From Streptomyces sp. NRRL S-244 (GTDB taxonomy: Bacteria > Actinomycetota > Actinomycetes > Streptomycetales > Streptomycetaceae): a DNA stretch of 64,000 nucleotides. Shown here piece after piece: positions 54,758-62,736 of the stretch (the stretch's first letter is position 1; each line of letters opens with the position of its first letter). The stretch is from assembly GCF_000717915.1 (NCBI RefSeq), contig NZ_JOCX01000026.1, positions 1 to 64,000 of the forward strand, written 5' to 3'. Position numbers and translations under genes: made by a program. Below the pieces are notes generated by a model. It searched no databases and was not told the DNA's origin. It saw nothing but the letters and a program-made list of their open reading frames with translations.

Positions 54758-56836
54758 CTAGTCGAGGGCGTGCGACGCGGCACGGGCCTCCAGGGGGTGC
54801 CGGCGTCCGGCGACGGAGGCGAGCAGGGCGCCGGTGGAGGCGAGGCAGACGACGAGGCAGGAGATGGTGACCGACAGGGACACCGCCGGTGTGCCCACCG
54901 AGAGGGCGGAGGTCGCCAGCAGGGCGGCCACCATGCCCGTGGCGTTGATCAGGTTGAGCCGGCGGCTCGCGTAGGCGTGCAGCACCTCGGCGCTGCCGGA
55001 GGGATGCTGACGCCGGGTCTGGATCTGTTCCAGGACGCTGGCCATGACCACGGCGAAGGGGAACACGCCGGACCACTCGGCGTACTCCACGAAGAGCTCC
55101 AGGATCGTCGCGGCCAGACAGACGAGCAGGCAGAGCAAGGTGACCCAGGTGACGCGGCGGACGTCCTTGCGGCGCGGTACGTAGTACAGCCCGAGCGTGG
55201 TGCGTGCGACCCGGTGGGCCCCCTCTCCGGCGGATCCCTCGCCCTCGGCGGAGTCCGCGAATCGGGCGACGAACTGCTCCGGCAGCCCTTGAGGGGCCTC
55301 GTCCTCCCAGTCGTCGGACGGGGCGACGACCGGCTCGATGGCCCACCGCGCATCGGACGTCCCGATGCCGGCCAGCTCGACCCCTTCGGGCGCGGGGACG
55401 GCCAGCCGGTTGCGGGCCTCGGTCGGCAGGCAGAGCTCCAGCTCCGCCGAGACCCCGAGCAGCCCGTGGCGGCGCAGGACGCATTTGCCGTCGTAGCCGT
55501 AGTGCAGCCGCGGGGAGGTGCCGTACGCATTGTCCAACTCGGCGACCAGCGGCAGGTATCGGGTGGCCGCGCGGATCCGGGCGCCCAGGTCGCCGTCCGC
55601 CGCCTCGGTCGCCGTCTGCAGCAGCGTGGCGACGGCCTCGTGCTGGCGGCTCTGCACGGCGGAGCCGAGGGCGAGGGAGAGCCCGCGGTGCGGGGCGCGG
55701 ACTTCGATGCCGTGTCCGCGTCGGCGGCCGGTGTCGCCGTCGCCGTCGTCGGCCCCGCTGTCGTCCGCGAGCCAGTACGAGACCGCGTTCGCGATGTGCG
55801 ACTGCACCTCGATCTGCTTCAGCGAGGGCACCACCCCGCCGTTCGCATCCCTGATGTCGAGCTTGTCCAGCGTCTCGCCGTAGTTCCACGGGAAGATGTC
55901 GATCACCGCGTGGGTGTTGTGGATACCGGAGGCGTGCAGCGTCGAGGTGACCGAGTGGTGCGCCCTGCGCCGGCCGGTCACCTCGACCATGTGGTCGCGG
56001 CGCATGACGGTGTGCGGGAAGTGCGCGAACTGCTCCGCGACGGACAGGCTCGCGGACACCTCCGGCATGCCCCGACGGTCCGAGCCCCGCCCGGCCTCCA
56101 GCGCCAGCGCCGCCGTCAGGGTCGGGGCGGGGGCCTGGCGTTCGCTGTAGTACGTGACCAGGTCGCGGGCGAGCCGGCCGATCCGCGCGGCGGCCAGGTC
56201 GCGCGGGGGCCGGGAACCGGCCAGCAGTCCGTCCAGCCGTACGATCGCCCGGTCGTCGACCTCCGACTGGGTGGCCAGGATCAGCGCGACGGACCGTACG
56301 ACCTCCGCCAGCAGGGTGAGCTCGCGGGTGTCCGCCCCCGACTTGAGCGCCGCGGCCGCCGCCCGGCTCGCCGCCTCCGGATGGCCGGCGAGCAGGGCCG
56401 TGTGGGAGACGGCCGCCAGCCGGCCCAGGGCCCGGTCCGGATTGGCGCAGGCCAGGTGGCGGACCTGCTCGACGTACCAGCCGATCCTGTCGGTGTTGAA
56501 CGGGTCGAGCGGCTGGTAGTAGTACGCGGCGGCCAGCCGGTGCGCGCGTCTGAGCGTCGAGTCGTTCTCCTCGCCGAGCCGGTCGAGGAGGTCCTTGCGC
56601 AGCAGGGGCCGCAGCCGGAACTCCTCGGTCGCCGCCATCGGGCGGGGCTCGATCACGGGCAGCCGCACCAGTGGCCCGCTGTCGGCCGGCACCCCGAGCG
56701 CATCGGCGGTGTACTCGACGATGTCCGGATCGAACCAGTCGTACACGCAGAGGTGTTCGAGCAGCGAGCGCCGGGCGGGCGGCAGCGCGGCGAACGTGCC
56801 GCGGATGCGGCGCAGGACGAGGTCCGTGTCCAGGGG
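54758..56836 (-). CDS. C-terminal half of a split STAND-like protein, four membrane helices
   Basis: The frame is open from just after a TGA at 56837 to the stop at 54758, about 692 residues. It begins PLDTDLVLRRIRGTFAALPP... and shows the winged-helix/post-ATPase style of STAND proteins (FRLRPLLRKDLLDRLGEEND, YYYQPLD), an alpha-rich middle, and four C-terminal transmembrane helices (about residues 560-680). It is in the same frame as the upstream ATPase. The first ATG/GTG is a GTG at 56746 without a ribosome site; a CTG at 56833 follows GGGAGGGC. So it may be translated by readthrough, by CTG initiation, or be broken. Confidence 0.7.
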   Translation of the reverse strand, partial: PLDTDLVLRRIRGTFAALPPARRSLLEHLCVYDWFDPDIVEYTADALGVPADSGPLVRLPVIEPRPMAATEEFRLRPLLRKDLLDRLGEENDSTLRRAHRLAAAYYYQPLDPFNTDRIGWYVEQVRHLACANPDRALGRLAAVSHTALLAGHPEAASRAAAAALKSGADTRELTLLAEVVRSVALILATQSEVDDRAIVRLDGLLAGSRPPRDLAAARIGRLARDLVTYYSERQAPAPTLTAALALEAGRGSDRRGMPEVSASLSVAEQFAHFPHTVMRRDHMVEVTGRRRAHHSVTSTLHASGIHNTHAVIDIFPWNYGETLDKLDIRDANGGVVPSLKQIEVQSHIANAVSYWLADDSGADDGDGDTGRRRGHGIEVRAPHRGLSLALGSAVQSRQHEAVATLLQTATEAADGDLGARIRAATRYLPLVAELDNAYGTSPRLHYGYDGKCVLRRHGLLGVSAELELCLPTEARNRLAVPAPEGVELAGIGTSDARWAIEPVVAPSDDWEDEAPQGLPEQFVARFADSAEGEGSAGEGAHRVARTTLGLYYVPRRKDVRRVTWVTLLCLLVCLAATILELFVEYAEWSGVFPFAVVMASVLEQIQTRRQHPSGSAEVLHAYASRRLNLINATGMVAALLATSALSVGTPAVSLSVTISCLVVCLASTGALLASVAGRRHPLEARAASHALD

Positions 56837-57601
56837 TCAGCCCTCCCGGGTGAAGTGGGACAGGAACTCCGAGATCGCCGAAGGGAGCCCGTCCAGTCTG
56901 CTGCACAGCTCCTCGGCGGACCCCTTGAGCTCTTCGATGCCTACCAGGTCGATCCACTCCTGGACGGTCGCGGCGTCGAACGGGGGCAGGATCAGGTTCC
57001 GGACGGCGCCGGCGTAGGGGTGCGAGAGGCTGGGGACGCTCCGCCCGGCGAGGAAGACGGTGATGCGGCGGGTGGCCAGCAGGTCCGGCAGGAAGCTGGT
57101 GCTGATCCAGCGCTGCAGCGGGGGCTCGCAGCGGTCGAAGCCGTCCAGGACCACGATCGGGCCGGAGCCGGAGCCGGAGCCGGAGCCGGTCGCCGACTCG
57201 GCCAGGCGCGCGACGAGTTCGTCGCTCATGGCCGAGTTCTGGGTCTCGCGGTCGGCGTTGACGCTCAGGGCGATGTCCAGGTGCGAGCGGTCCATCGACA
57301 TCCCGTGGAAGTTCACCGTCGGCACCTCGCCGTAGCGCTGCTTGAGCGCGCGGAAGGAGTCCATCGCGATGCCCTGCCCGGACGCCTGCCAGCAGATGCG
57401 GTTCAGTACGTCGAACGCGGCCCAGGTGGTGGCGAGGTCGACGTGGCAGACGGTGCTGTCACCGTGCCGCTGGTGAAGCTCGATGAGCAGGGCGGTCTTG
57501 CCGATTCCCTCGTCGCCCTCGAAGAACAGGGCCCGGTGCGGGGCGCCGTCGCTGATCACTCGGGCGGCATCCGCCAGTTGCTCGGCGCGGTCTACGTGCA
57601 C
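56837..57601 (-). CDS. STAND-like P-loop ATPase domain protein, ended by an in-frame TGA
   Basis: A 254-residue ATPase. Walker A is GDEGIGKT (29-36) and Walker B PIVVLDGFDRCEP (Asp153). A sensor-like Arg is in VFLAGRSVPS, and the lid starts LPSAISEFLSHFTREG before the stop. Usual STAND ATPases continue directly into a winged helix; here the same frame continues after TGA for 692 codons. A Gly-Ser run (about 139-147) is encoded by a hexanucleotide repeat. The GTG start has GGGGGGAAG upstream. A small membrane protein gene lies 42 bp upstream in the same operon. Confidence 0.75.
   Translation of the reverse strand: MHVDRAEQLADAARVISDGAPHRALFFEGDEGIGKTALLIELHQRHGDSTVCHVDLATTWAAFDVLNRICWQASGQGIAMDSFRALKQRYGEVPTVNFHGMSMDRSHLDIALSVNADRETQNSAMSDELVARLAESATGSGSGSGSGPIVVLDGFDRCEPPLQRWISTSFLPDLLATRRITVFLAGRSVPSLSHPYAGAVRNLILPPFDAATVQEWIDLVGIEELKGSAEELCSRLDGLPSAISEFLSHFTREG
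57162..57190. repeat. CCGGAG hexanucleotide repeat in the ATPase gene
   Basis: Four tandem CCGGAG units and a partial fifth. In frame on the minus strand they encode alternating Gly and Ser ahead of the Walker B strand, a place where a flexible loop is tolerated. Confidence 0.9.
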
Positions 57602-57643
57602 GCTTTCTTCCCCCCGGAAGTCCCCTGAGCGTTGCCGACCGGA

Positions 57644-58030
57644 TCAACTGGCGGGCTGCCCGCCGCCGCTGCCAGGTCCCGTGCCCGTCCCCGTGCCTGT
57701 CCCCGGCCCCGGCCCCTTCCCCGGCCCCGCTCCGGTGTCGGGTTCGGGGTCGCCGTCCTTGCGCACGACGATCCAGCTCTCCTCCACCTTGGTGTCCACG
57801 AGCCCGACCTTAGCCCCCTTGACCGTGCTGACCAGGGACTTCAGGATCTTGGAGCGCTTCGTGTGCACGTCCTGCCGGCCCGGGTCCGGCTCCGGGGAGG
57901 CCTCGAAGGCGATGCCCCACAGCCGCACCCGGAGCTTCTTGATCCGGTGCCGCATGGACCACAGGACGAGGCCCAGCACCACCACGACGACCACGGCCAC
58001 GGCGGCCTGCTGCCAGTTCTCGATGGCCAC
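57644..58030 (-). CDS. Single-pass membrane protein with Gly-Thr/Pro tail
   Basis: A 128-residue protein. The N-terminal helix (AAVAVVVVVVLGLVLWSMRH, about 9-28) anchors it with a basic stop-transfer (RHRIKKLRVRL). A short conserved-looking cytoplasmic part follows (HTKRSKILKSLVSTVKGAKV, DTKVEESWIVVRKDG), then a Gly/Pro/Thr repeat tail encoded by hexanucleotides. I know no family. The GTG start has GGGGGGT upstream. It directly precedes the ATPase genes and is probably their membrane partner. Confidence 0.7.
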   Translation of the reverse strand: MAIENWQQAAVAVVVVVVLGLVLWSMRHRIKKLRVRLWGIAFEASPEPDPGRQDVHTKRSKILKSLVSTVKGAKVGLVDTKVEESWIVVRKDGDPEPDTGAGPGKGPGPGTGTGTGTGPGSGGGQPAS

Positions 58031-58107
58031 GCCTACCCCCCTCGGTTGGCTTGATAGCGCCGAATGATGGCACGCGCCGGACCGCTCGATTCCGAGCAAC
58101 GATGGAT

Positions 58108-58815
58108 TCAGGCCATGTGCGGATGTGTCGACAGCGCCGCCTCGACCGCGGCTTCGGCGTGGATCCGTGCGGTGGGGAAGACGGGTACGGGGCTGTCCCC
58201 GGCGCCGATGAGCAGCTCGATCTCGGTGCAGCCGAGGATGATCCCCTGGGCGCCGCCGGCCACGAGCCCCTGGATGACGCGCTGGTAGGCGGCGCGCGAC
58301 TCCTCGCGGACGATGCCCAGGCACAGCTCCTCGTAGATCACTCGGTGCACGAGCGCGCGCCCCTCGGTGTCCGGGACGCACACCTCCAGCCCGCTCGCGG
58401 CGAGTCGGCCCCGGTAGAACTCCTGCTCCATCGTGAACGCGGTGCCCAACAGGCCGACGCGCGTCAGCCCCGCCGCCTTCACGGCGTCGGCGGTGGCATC
58501 GGCGAGGTGCAGCAGCGGCACCGAGATGCCGGCCTGGACCCGGTCGGCGACCTTGTGCATGGTGTTGGTGCAGATGAGGACGAGATCCGCACCGGCCGCT
58601 TCCAGCCGCTGGGCGGCCGCCGCCAACACCTCTCCGGCCTCGGCCCACCGCCCCTCGGTCTGGAGCCGCTCGATCTCCGCGAAGTCCACGGAATACAGCA
58701 CGCACCGGGCCGAATGCAGCCCCCCGAGCCGGTCGCGGGTGAGCTCGTTCAGCAGCCGGTAGTACTGGGCGGTCGACTCCCAGCTCATTCCTCCGAGCAG
58801 TCCGATCGTCTTCAT
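58108..58815 (-). CDS. Aspartate/glutamate racemase-family protein
   Basis: A 235-residue enzyme of the Asp/Glu racemase family, closest to the YgeA/broad amino-acid racemase group: TIGLLGGMSWESTAQYYRLL at the start, and catalytic cysteines Cys82 (LICTNTMHK) and Cys196 (ILGCTEIELL) for two-base racemisation. It would interconvert L- and D-amino acids, supplying D-residues for the wall or signalling. No clear Shine-Dalgarno is seen before the ATG; the leader is short and AT-rich. Confidence 0.9.
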   Translation of the reverse strand: MKTIGLLGGMSWESTAQYYRLLNELTRDRLGGLHSARCVLYSVDFAEIERLQTEGRWAEAGEVLAAAAQRLEAAGADLVLICTNTMHKVADRVQAGISVPLLHLADATADAVKAAGLTRVGLLGTAFTMEQEFYRGRLAASGLEVCVPDTEGRALVHRVIYEELCLGIVREESRAAYQRVIQGLVAGGAQGIILGCTEIELLIGAGDSPVPVFPTARIHAEAAVEAALSTHPHMA

Positions 58816-58860
58816 AAGCAGATACGGTAACAGTCTATATAAGCATAAGGATTGCTTTGG
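58816..58860 (-). promoter_or_regulatory. AT-rich promoter region of the racemase gene
   Basis: Just upstream of the racemase start, TTATGCTTATATAGACTG on the minus strand makes a short AT-rich island unusual in this GC-rich window. A TATAGA-like -10 near 58834-58840 would give a very short or absent leader, which fits the lack of a ribosome site. Confidence 0.5.
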
Positions 58861-58954
58861 TTTGCTGTGCGGGCGGCTGAACCACTCGCCGCCGGTGCCG
58901 GGGGTCCCGGCGCCGGCGGCGGCTCGTGGTTCGGTGGTTGATCACCCCCAACGG

Positions 58955-59146
58955 TCAGGACTCCGCGGAGCCCTCGCGCATGACGTTTTGGAAGGCCGTC
59001 ATGCACGGCATGCAGTGGTGGTCTGTTTCGGCGTTGCCTCCCGGCTGGAGGGGGCGGCCGCACAGGGTGGCCCGGCGATCACGGGCGACGACGTGCCATA
59101 CGAGGCCGGGCCCTGTGGCCGCCTCACCGACCTGCATTTCATACAT
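58955..59146 (-). CDS. Small CxxC putative zinc-binding protein
   Basis: A 63-residue protein: MYEMQVGEAATGPGLVWHVV..., with a Cys in ATLCGRPL and a His-His-Cys-x-x-Cys motif in DHHCMPCMTAFQ. The His/Cys set could bind zinc. It resembles short conserved actinobacterial proteins of unknown function. GGAGC lies seven bases before the ATG; an upstream extension to 59287 has no such site. It is divergent from the HelD-like gene and may share its promoter region. Confidence 0.72.
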   Translation of the reverse strand: MYEMQVGEAATGPGLVWHVVARDRRATLCGRPLQPGGNAETDHHCMPCMTAFQNVMREGSAES

Positions 59147-59295
59147 GAGAGTGCTCCATGTGGTGGACAGCTCTGTGTCTCCACCAAAGCAGGGCGTGGC
59201 GCCGAAAGCCTGACAAGTGGGCCGTCCGGGTGATATCCGGGCGCTCGGCTCGCTCACCCGTTCGATGCGTGCGGTGGGGCGCCGCAATACAGAAA

Positions 59296-59321
59296 ACCCC
59301 GGACCAATTGACGGCCGGGGT
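59296..59321. promoter_or_regulatory. Inverted repeat upstream of the HelD-like gene
   Basis: ACCCCGG-12N-CCGGGGT (59296-59302 and 59315-59321) with a central CAATTG lies in a locally AT-rich leader about 90 bp before the HelD-like start. It could be an operator or antibiotic-response element. It is not a clear match to the published rifamycin-associated element as I remember it. Confidence 0.5.
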
Positions 59322-59407
59322 ATTCGTCAGCGTATATTTGATGTTTCACGCCCTGATTGAAAACAGGACATGAAAAAGCTTTACGAGGACATCGTATCGG
59401 GTCGGGA

Positions 59408-61690
59408 GTGGCATTGTCAACCGTGGAATTCCGTAATGAGCAGCAATTCATCGACGAGCTCTATGCGCGCCTGGACGACCTGCGCGACCAGGCCGAACGG
59501 GCCGTGCAACAGGCTCTGTCCGGGGCGGGGACCGGGTTTCAGGCACGACTGGAGCGGGACGTGGTCGTCGCCGAGCAGTCCGGCCTCCTTTCCGCGCTGA
59601 ACGCGGGCGAGAACGGTCTGTGTTTCGGCCGCCTCGAGTTCTCCGACGGACGGGACCACCACATCGGCCGTATCGGAATCAGGCAGGACGACGCCGACCG
59701 CACCCCCCTCGTCCTCGACTGGCGGGCCGAGGTCGCCCGCCCGTTCTACCTCGCGACCGGGCATTTCCCCATGGGCCTGCGCCGGCGCCGGCACATCACC
59801 ACCCGCGGCCGTGAGGTCACGGCCCTGCACGACGAGATCCTCGACCTCGCCGACACCGAGCGCACCGGCCACGAGGGGGCCGACGCCGACGCCGTGCTGC
59901 TCGCCGCGCTCGACGCCGCCCGCACCGGCCGCATGCACGACATCGTCCAGACCATCCAGGCCGAGCAGGACCGCATCATCCGCTCGCCCCACCGCGGCGT
60001 ACTGGTGGTGGAGGGCGGCCCGGGAACCGGGAAGACGGCCGTCGCCCTGCACCGGGCCGCCTACCTCCTCTACGCCCACCGCGAGCTGCTCGCCAAGCGC
60101 GGCGTGCTGATCGTCGGACCCAACCCGGCGTTCCTCGGCTACATCGGCGAGGTGCTCCCCTCCCTCGGCGAGACCGGCGTCCTGCTCTCCACCCTCGGCG
60201 AGCTGTTCCCCGGCATCCGGGCGACCGGCGCCGACCGGCCCGGCGCCGCAGCCGTGAAGGGCCGCGCCGAGATGGCCGACGTCCTCGCACGCGTCGTAAG
60301 CGACCGGCAGGCGCTGCCGGAGACCATCCCCGCCGGCAGCGGCGAGGACAGCGCCGTACTCCCGGAGCCGGCCCTGGAGATCGACCACGACGACTACGGC
60401 ACCCTGCGGCTCGACCGGACCATGGCGTACGAGGCCCGGGACCGGGCCCGCGCCACCGGGCTGCCGCACAACCTGGCCCGCCCGTACTTCGCGTTCCGCG
60501 TCATCGACTCCCTCACCCAGCAGCTCGCCGACCGGCTCGGCGCCGACCCGTACGGCGGCCCCAACCTGCTGGGCGCCGACGACGTCGCGCAGCTCGGCAA
60601 GGAGATCGCGACCAGCGCCGAGGTGCACGCCGCGATCGACAGCCTCTGGCCGCCCCTCACGCCCCGACAGCTCGTCGCCGACTTCCTCGCGGACCCCACC
60701 CATCTCCCCGACCACGAGGCCGGGTTGATCCGGCGCACGACGGACGACTGGACACCCGCCGACATTCCGCTGCTCGACGAGGCCGCCGAACTGCTCGGCT
60801 TCGACGACAGCGCGCAGCGCGCCGCCGAGGAGCGCGAACGGCAGGAGCGCATCGCGTACGCGCAGGGCGTCCTGGACCTGTCGCAGGGGTCCGAGTCGTA
60901 CGAGTTCGAGGACATGGAGAACGAGTTCCTCGCCGCGCACGACATCATCGACGCCGAGCGGATGGCGGAACGGCAGGAGGAGGCCGACCACCGCAGTGCG
61001 GCCGAACGGGCCGCCGCCGACCGGACCTGGGCCTTCGGACACGTCATCGTGGACGAGGCGCAGGAACTGTCCGAGATGGCCTGGCGGTTGCTGATGCGGC
61101 GCTGCCCCACCCGGTCCATGACGCTGGTGGGCGACCCGGCCCAGACCGGCGACGAGGCCGGCTGCGGATCGTGGAAGCGGATCCTGGACCCGTACGTCGG
61201 CGACCGCTTCGAGCTGGTGCGCCTCGGCGTCAACTACCGTACGCCCGCCGAGATCATGGACCTGGCGGCCGCCGTGCTCCGGGCCCGCCACCCCGGATTC
61301 GAGCCGCCGAGCTCGGTACGGTCCACGGGGCAGCGGCCCTGGATCCGGGCGACGGACGACCTCGCCGCCGCGGTCGCGGACGCGGTGCGCGAAGGCGCTC
61401 CCGCCGAGGGGCGGGGCGGCCGGCTGGCGGTGATCGCGCCGCGCCCGCTGCACGACGCGCTGGCGGCCGCGCTGCCCGGCGTACGGGCGGGGGAGGAGCC
61501 GGACCTGACCCGTACGGTCGTCCTGCTGGACCCGCGCCAGGCCAAGGGGCTGGAGTTCGACTCGGTGATCGTCGTGGAGCCCGCGGACCACGAGCCGAGC
61601 GACCTGTACGTCGCCCTGACCCGGGCCACGCAGACCCTCGGGGTGGTGCACACGGGCCGGCTGCCGGAGGGGCTGGCCGAGCAGCCGTAA
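59408..61690 (+). CDS. HelD-type RNA polymerase-associated ATPase (HelR-like, class II)
   Basis: About 760 residues of a UvrD/Rep-like SF1 NTPase. An N-terminal coiled coil (FIDELYARLDDLRDQAERAV) can enter the polymerase secondary channel. Walker A is GGPGTGKT (203-210), Walker B VIVDEAQEL, and late helicase motifs are QAKGLEFDSVIVVEP and LYVALTRATQTLGV. An acidic middle part holds the polymerase-clamp arm. HelR homologues in Streptomyces displace rifamycin from RNA polymerase; others recycle stalled polymerase. The start is uncertain: GTG 59408 is chosen, but GTG 59423 or the TTG at 59357 are possible. Confidence 0.9.
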   Translation: MALSTVEFRNEQQFIDELYARLDDLRDQAERAVQQALSGAGTGFQARLERDVVVAEQSGLLSALNAGENGLCFGRLEFSDGRDHHIGRIGIRQDDADRTPLVLDWRAEVARPFYLATGHFPMGLRRRRHITTRGREVTALHDEILDLADTERTGHEGADADAVLLAALDAARTGRMHDIVQTIQAEQDRIIRSPHRGVLVVEGGPGTGKTAVALHRAAYLLYAHRELLAKRGVLIVGPNPAFLGYIGEVLPSLGETGVLLSTLGELFPGIRATGADRPGAAAVKGRAEMADVLARVVSDRQALPETIPAGSGEDSAVLPEPALEIDHDDYGTLRLDRTMAYEARDRARATGLPHNLARPYFAFRVIDSLTQQLADRLGADPYGGPNLLGADDVAQLGKEIATSAEVHAAIDSLWPPLTPRQLVADFLADPTHLPDHEAGLIRRTTDDWTPADIPLLDEAAELLGFDDSAQRAAEERERQERIAYAQGVLDLSQGSESYEFEDMENEFLAAHDIIDAERMAERQEEADHRSAAERAAADRTWAFGHVIVDEAQELSEMAWRLLMRRCPTRSMTLVGDPAQTGDEAGCGSWKRILDPYVGDRFELVRLGVNYRTPAEIMDLAAAVLRARHPGFEPPSSVRSTGQRPWIRATDDLAAAVADAVREGAPAEGRGGRLAVIAPRPLHDALAAALPGVRAGEEPDLTRTVVLLDPRQAKGLEFDSVIVVEPADHEPSDLYVALTRATQTLGVVHTGRLPEGLAEQP

Positions 61691-61718
61691 GCGGGGCCGC
61701 GGGCGGGGCGGGGGTCCG

Positions 61719-62636
61719 TCAGACCGCGGCCGGCGCGAGGAGTTGCAGCGGCTCCAGCGGCTCCAGCGGCCCCGGCCGCTCCCGGCGGACCTGGCGCTCC
61801 AGCCCCGCCAGCCGCTCCAGGCCCGCCCGGCTCTCCGCGTCCACCGGCACCATCGTCACCAGGCGCGGGCCCGCCGCCGGCCCGAGCCACAGATTGGTGT
61901 GCTCCAGGTGCAGCAGACCGACGTGCGCGTTGCGGATGTACTTCGTCCTGGCGCCCACGCCCAGCACCTCGTGGCGTGCCCACAGCTCCCGGAACTCCGG
62001 CGACCGCGCCTCCAGCCGCGCCAGCAGGGCCTTCCAGGCCGGCTCGGCGAGGTGTTCCGCCATCGCGGCCCGGAACTTGGCCACGATCGTGCGGTTCACC
62101 TCGGCGACGTCGGCCATCGAGGCCCGCCAGTCGGCGTTGGTGAACGCCAGCCACAGGCAGTTGCGGTCCTCGGGCGGCAGCGCGTCCAGGTCGCACAGCA
62201 GCCGTCCGTACGAGGCGTTGTACGCGAGGATGTCGTACCGGCTGTTCTGGATGCAGGCCGGGATCGGCCCGAGCTGGTCGAGCATCGCCCGCAGCGCCGG
62301 GGTCACGCTCGGGCACGGCGCGTGCGGGGCCGGATCGAGGCTGCCGGCCAGCGCGAACAGGTGCGTACGCTCGCTGGCGTCGAGCAGCAGGGCGCGCGCT
62401 AGGGCGTCCAGGACCTGCGGGGAGACCTGGATTTCGCGGGCCTGCTCCAGCCAGGTGTACCAGGTGACACCGACGGCGGAGAGCTGGGCGACCTCCTCGC
62501 GGCGCAGCCCCGGGGTGCGCCGGCGGCGGCCGCGCACCAGCCCCACCTGCTCGGGCGTGATCCGCTCCCGGCGGCTGCGCAGGAAATCGGCCAGCTCGTG
62601 CCGGCGTACGTCGCTGTCGGAGGCAACAGTGGTCAT
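61719..62636 (-). CDS. XRE-family regulator with MmyB-like ligand domain
   Basis: A 305-residue regulator. N-terminal helix-turn-helix (LADFLRSRRERITPEQVGLV; GLRREEVAQLSAVGVTWYTW, about 13-70) plus the C-terminal MmyB-like fatty-acid-binding domain (NCLWLAFTNADWRASMADVA; GARTKYIRNAHVGLLHLEHT). Such regulators commonly control a divergent efflux or oxidoreductase gene. Here an MFS pump starts 100 bp away, with two CTGGTACCAG-like boxes between. ATG 62636 is chosen over the ATG at 62654 on family N-terminus grounds. Confidence 0.9.
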   Translation of the reverse strand: MTTVASDSDVRRHELADFLRSRRERITPEQVGLVRGRRRRTPGLRREEVAQLSAVGVTWYTWLEQAREIQVSPQVLDALARALLLDASERTHLFALAGSLDPAPHAPCPSVTPALRAMLDQLGPIPACIQNSRYDILAYNASYGRLLCDLDALPPEDRNCLWLAFTNADWRASMADVAEVNRTIVAKFRAAMAEHLAEPAWKALLARLEARSPEFRELWARHEVLGVGARTKYIRNAHVGLLHLEHTNLWLGPAAGPRLVTMVPVDAESRAGLERLAGLERQVRRERPGPLEPLEPLQLLAPAAV

Positions 62637-62677
62637 GCAACCAGGGTGCCGCACCGCTCATCCCGTTGCCAGGTATT

Positions 62678-62711
62678 CCTTGTACCAGGATAAGAAGACT
62701 CTGGTACCAGG
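62678..62711. promoter_or_regulatory. Paired operator boxes between the XRE regulator and MFS gene
   Basis: CCTTGTACCAGG (62678-62689) and TCTGGTACCAGG (62700-62711) are near-copies of a palindrome CCTGGTACCAGG, centred 22 bp apart (two helical turns). A weaker CCAGGTA half-box precedes them at about 62669. They lie in the 100-bp divergent promoter and are likely binding sites of the XRE regulator. Confidence 0.8.
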
Positions 62712-62736
62712 CTGAGCGCAGGGTGATCGTTTCGGT

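Noticed and set aside
59296..59321. Rifamycin-associated element
   Set aside because: The inverted repeat does not clearly match the published element as I remember it, so it is reported only as a repeat.
59357..59407. TTG start of the HelD-like gene at 59357
   Set aside because: It would add 17 residues unlike the family, and no ribosome site precedes the TTG. A GTG at 59408 or 59423 fits better, though this is not proven.
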